Below, in pieces: positions 5,455 to 5,659 of a stretch of 5,659 nt of DNA (the first letter of the stretch is position 1; each line of letters opens with the position of its first letter). The position numbers and the translations under genes were made by a program. The notes below the pieces were generated by a model. That model saw only the letters and a program-made list of their open reading frames with translations, was not told the DNA's origin and did not search any database. This stretch comes from an uncultured Arcobacter sp. (GTDB taxonomy: Bacteria; Campylobacterota; Campylobacteria; Campylobacterales; Arcobacteraceae), in assembly GCA_913062735.1 (NCBI GenBank), contig CAJXWI010000198.1, positions 1 to 5,659 on the forward strand. Reading direction: 5' to 3'.

Positions 5455-5659
5455 CTATGTCTTTTTTTGCATGATATTCAAAATAACTTCATCTGTTTTT
5501 TTCATGCCCGATTGTGCTAATACTCCAATGTTTTTAATGGTAGCTTCTACATTGGAGGAGATAATACCTTCTCCCTCTTGCAAGTATTTTTGATTTAAAG
5601 CAAGCATAGAGGAATCAAAAGCAGCATATAAACCAGTCGCAATTTTAGTTGCACAAGAT
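5455..5659 (-). CDS. C-terminal fragment of unrecognised protein (runs off window)
   Basis: An open frame enters from the right edge (first complete codon at 5658) and ends at a TAG at 5457-5455, giving 67 residues that begin SCATKIATGLYAAF and end NIMQKKT. The other two minus frames close early (one within five codons, the other after about twenty), and the stop sits 22 bases before a terminator-like hairpin, so this is very probably a real gene end. The residues look largely helical, with amphipathic stretches and one cysteine near the edge. I do not recognise the family; a coiled-coil or helical-bundle tail is possible, but no function is proposed. It is convergent with the endonuclease I gene. 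Confidence 0.65.
   Translation of the reverse strand, partial: SCATKIATGLYAAFDSSMLALNQKYLQEGEGIISSNVEATIKNIGVLAQSGMKKTDEVILNIMQKKT

Noticed and set aside
1..5659. CRISPR array, insertion sequence, tRNA, riboswitch or toxin-antitoxin module
   Set aside because: I looked for regularly spaced repeats, transposase-like proteins, cloverleaf-like GC-rich segments and paired small genes and found none.

Overview
The window is very AT-rich (about 30% GC by eye), gene-dense and bacterial. The gene set, the lysine- and isoleucine-rich proteins, the AGGA-type ribosome sites and the extended -10 promoters without a clear -35 suggest Campylobacterota, most likely the Arcobacter group. This is inference from gene content and style, because there is no rRNA or other taxonomic marker here. 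I see no transposase, integrase, tRNA, CRISPR array or prophage structural gene.

Layout: (1) positions 1-429, minus strand: the N-terminal 143 residues of an NhaA sodium/proton antiporter, cut by the window edge. (2) 693-878, plus: a 61-residue protein with two predicted membrane helices, divergent from nhaA. (3) 899-2093, minus: a two-gene operon in which a VOC (glyoxalase/bleomycin-resistance fold) protein comes first and an AraC regulator with a GyrI-like ligand domain follows one base later. (4) 2300-3781, minus: a stand-alone Dda/RecD-like superfamily 1 DNA helicase. (5) 3943-4464, minus: an exported TlpA/ResA-type thioredoxin-fold protein with a CPGC active site. (6) 4674-5378, plus: an exported endonuclease I (EndA/Dns family), divergent from the thioredoxin gene. 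(7) 5455-5659, minus: the C-terminal 67 residues of an unrecognised protein. No gene-free stretch exceeds 300 bases; the longest is 430-692 (263 bases), which holds the nhaA and small-ORF promoters and a candidate operator.

Functionally this looks like ordinary chromosome: ion homeostasis, a small-molecule-responsive regulator with a possible sequestering partner, DNA unwinding, and an envelope redox protein beside a cysteine-containing secreted nuclease. The most interesting non-coding signal is a 24-base sequence present twice (491-514 and 2125-2148, 20 of 24 identical, ungapped). It lies upstream of nhaA and of the VOC-AraC operon in the same orientation relative to each gene, and at the operon it covers the expected -35 region. 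It is a good candidate operator, possibly of the AraC/GyrI protein encoded here. I did not find a convincing wholly new system.
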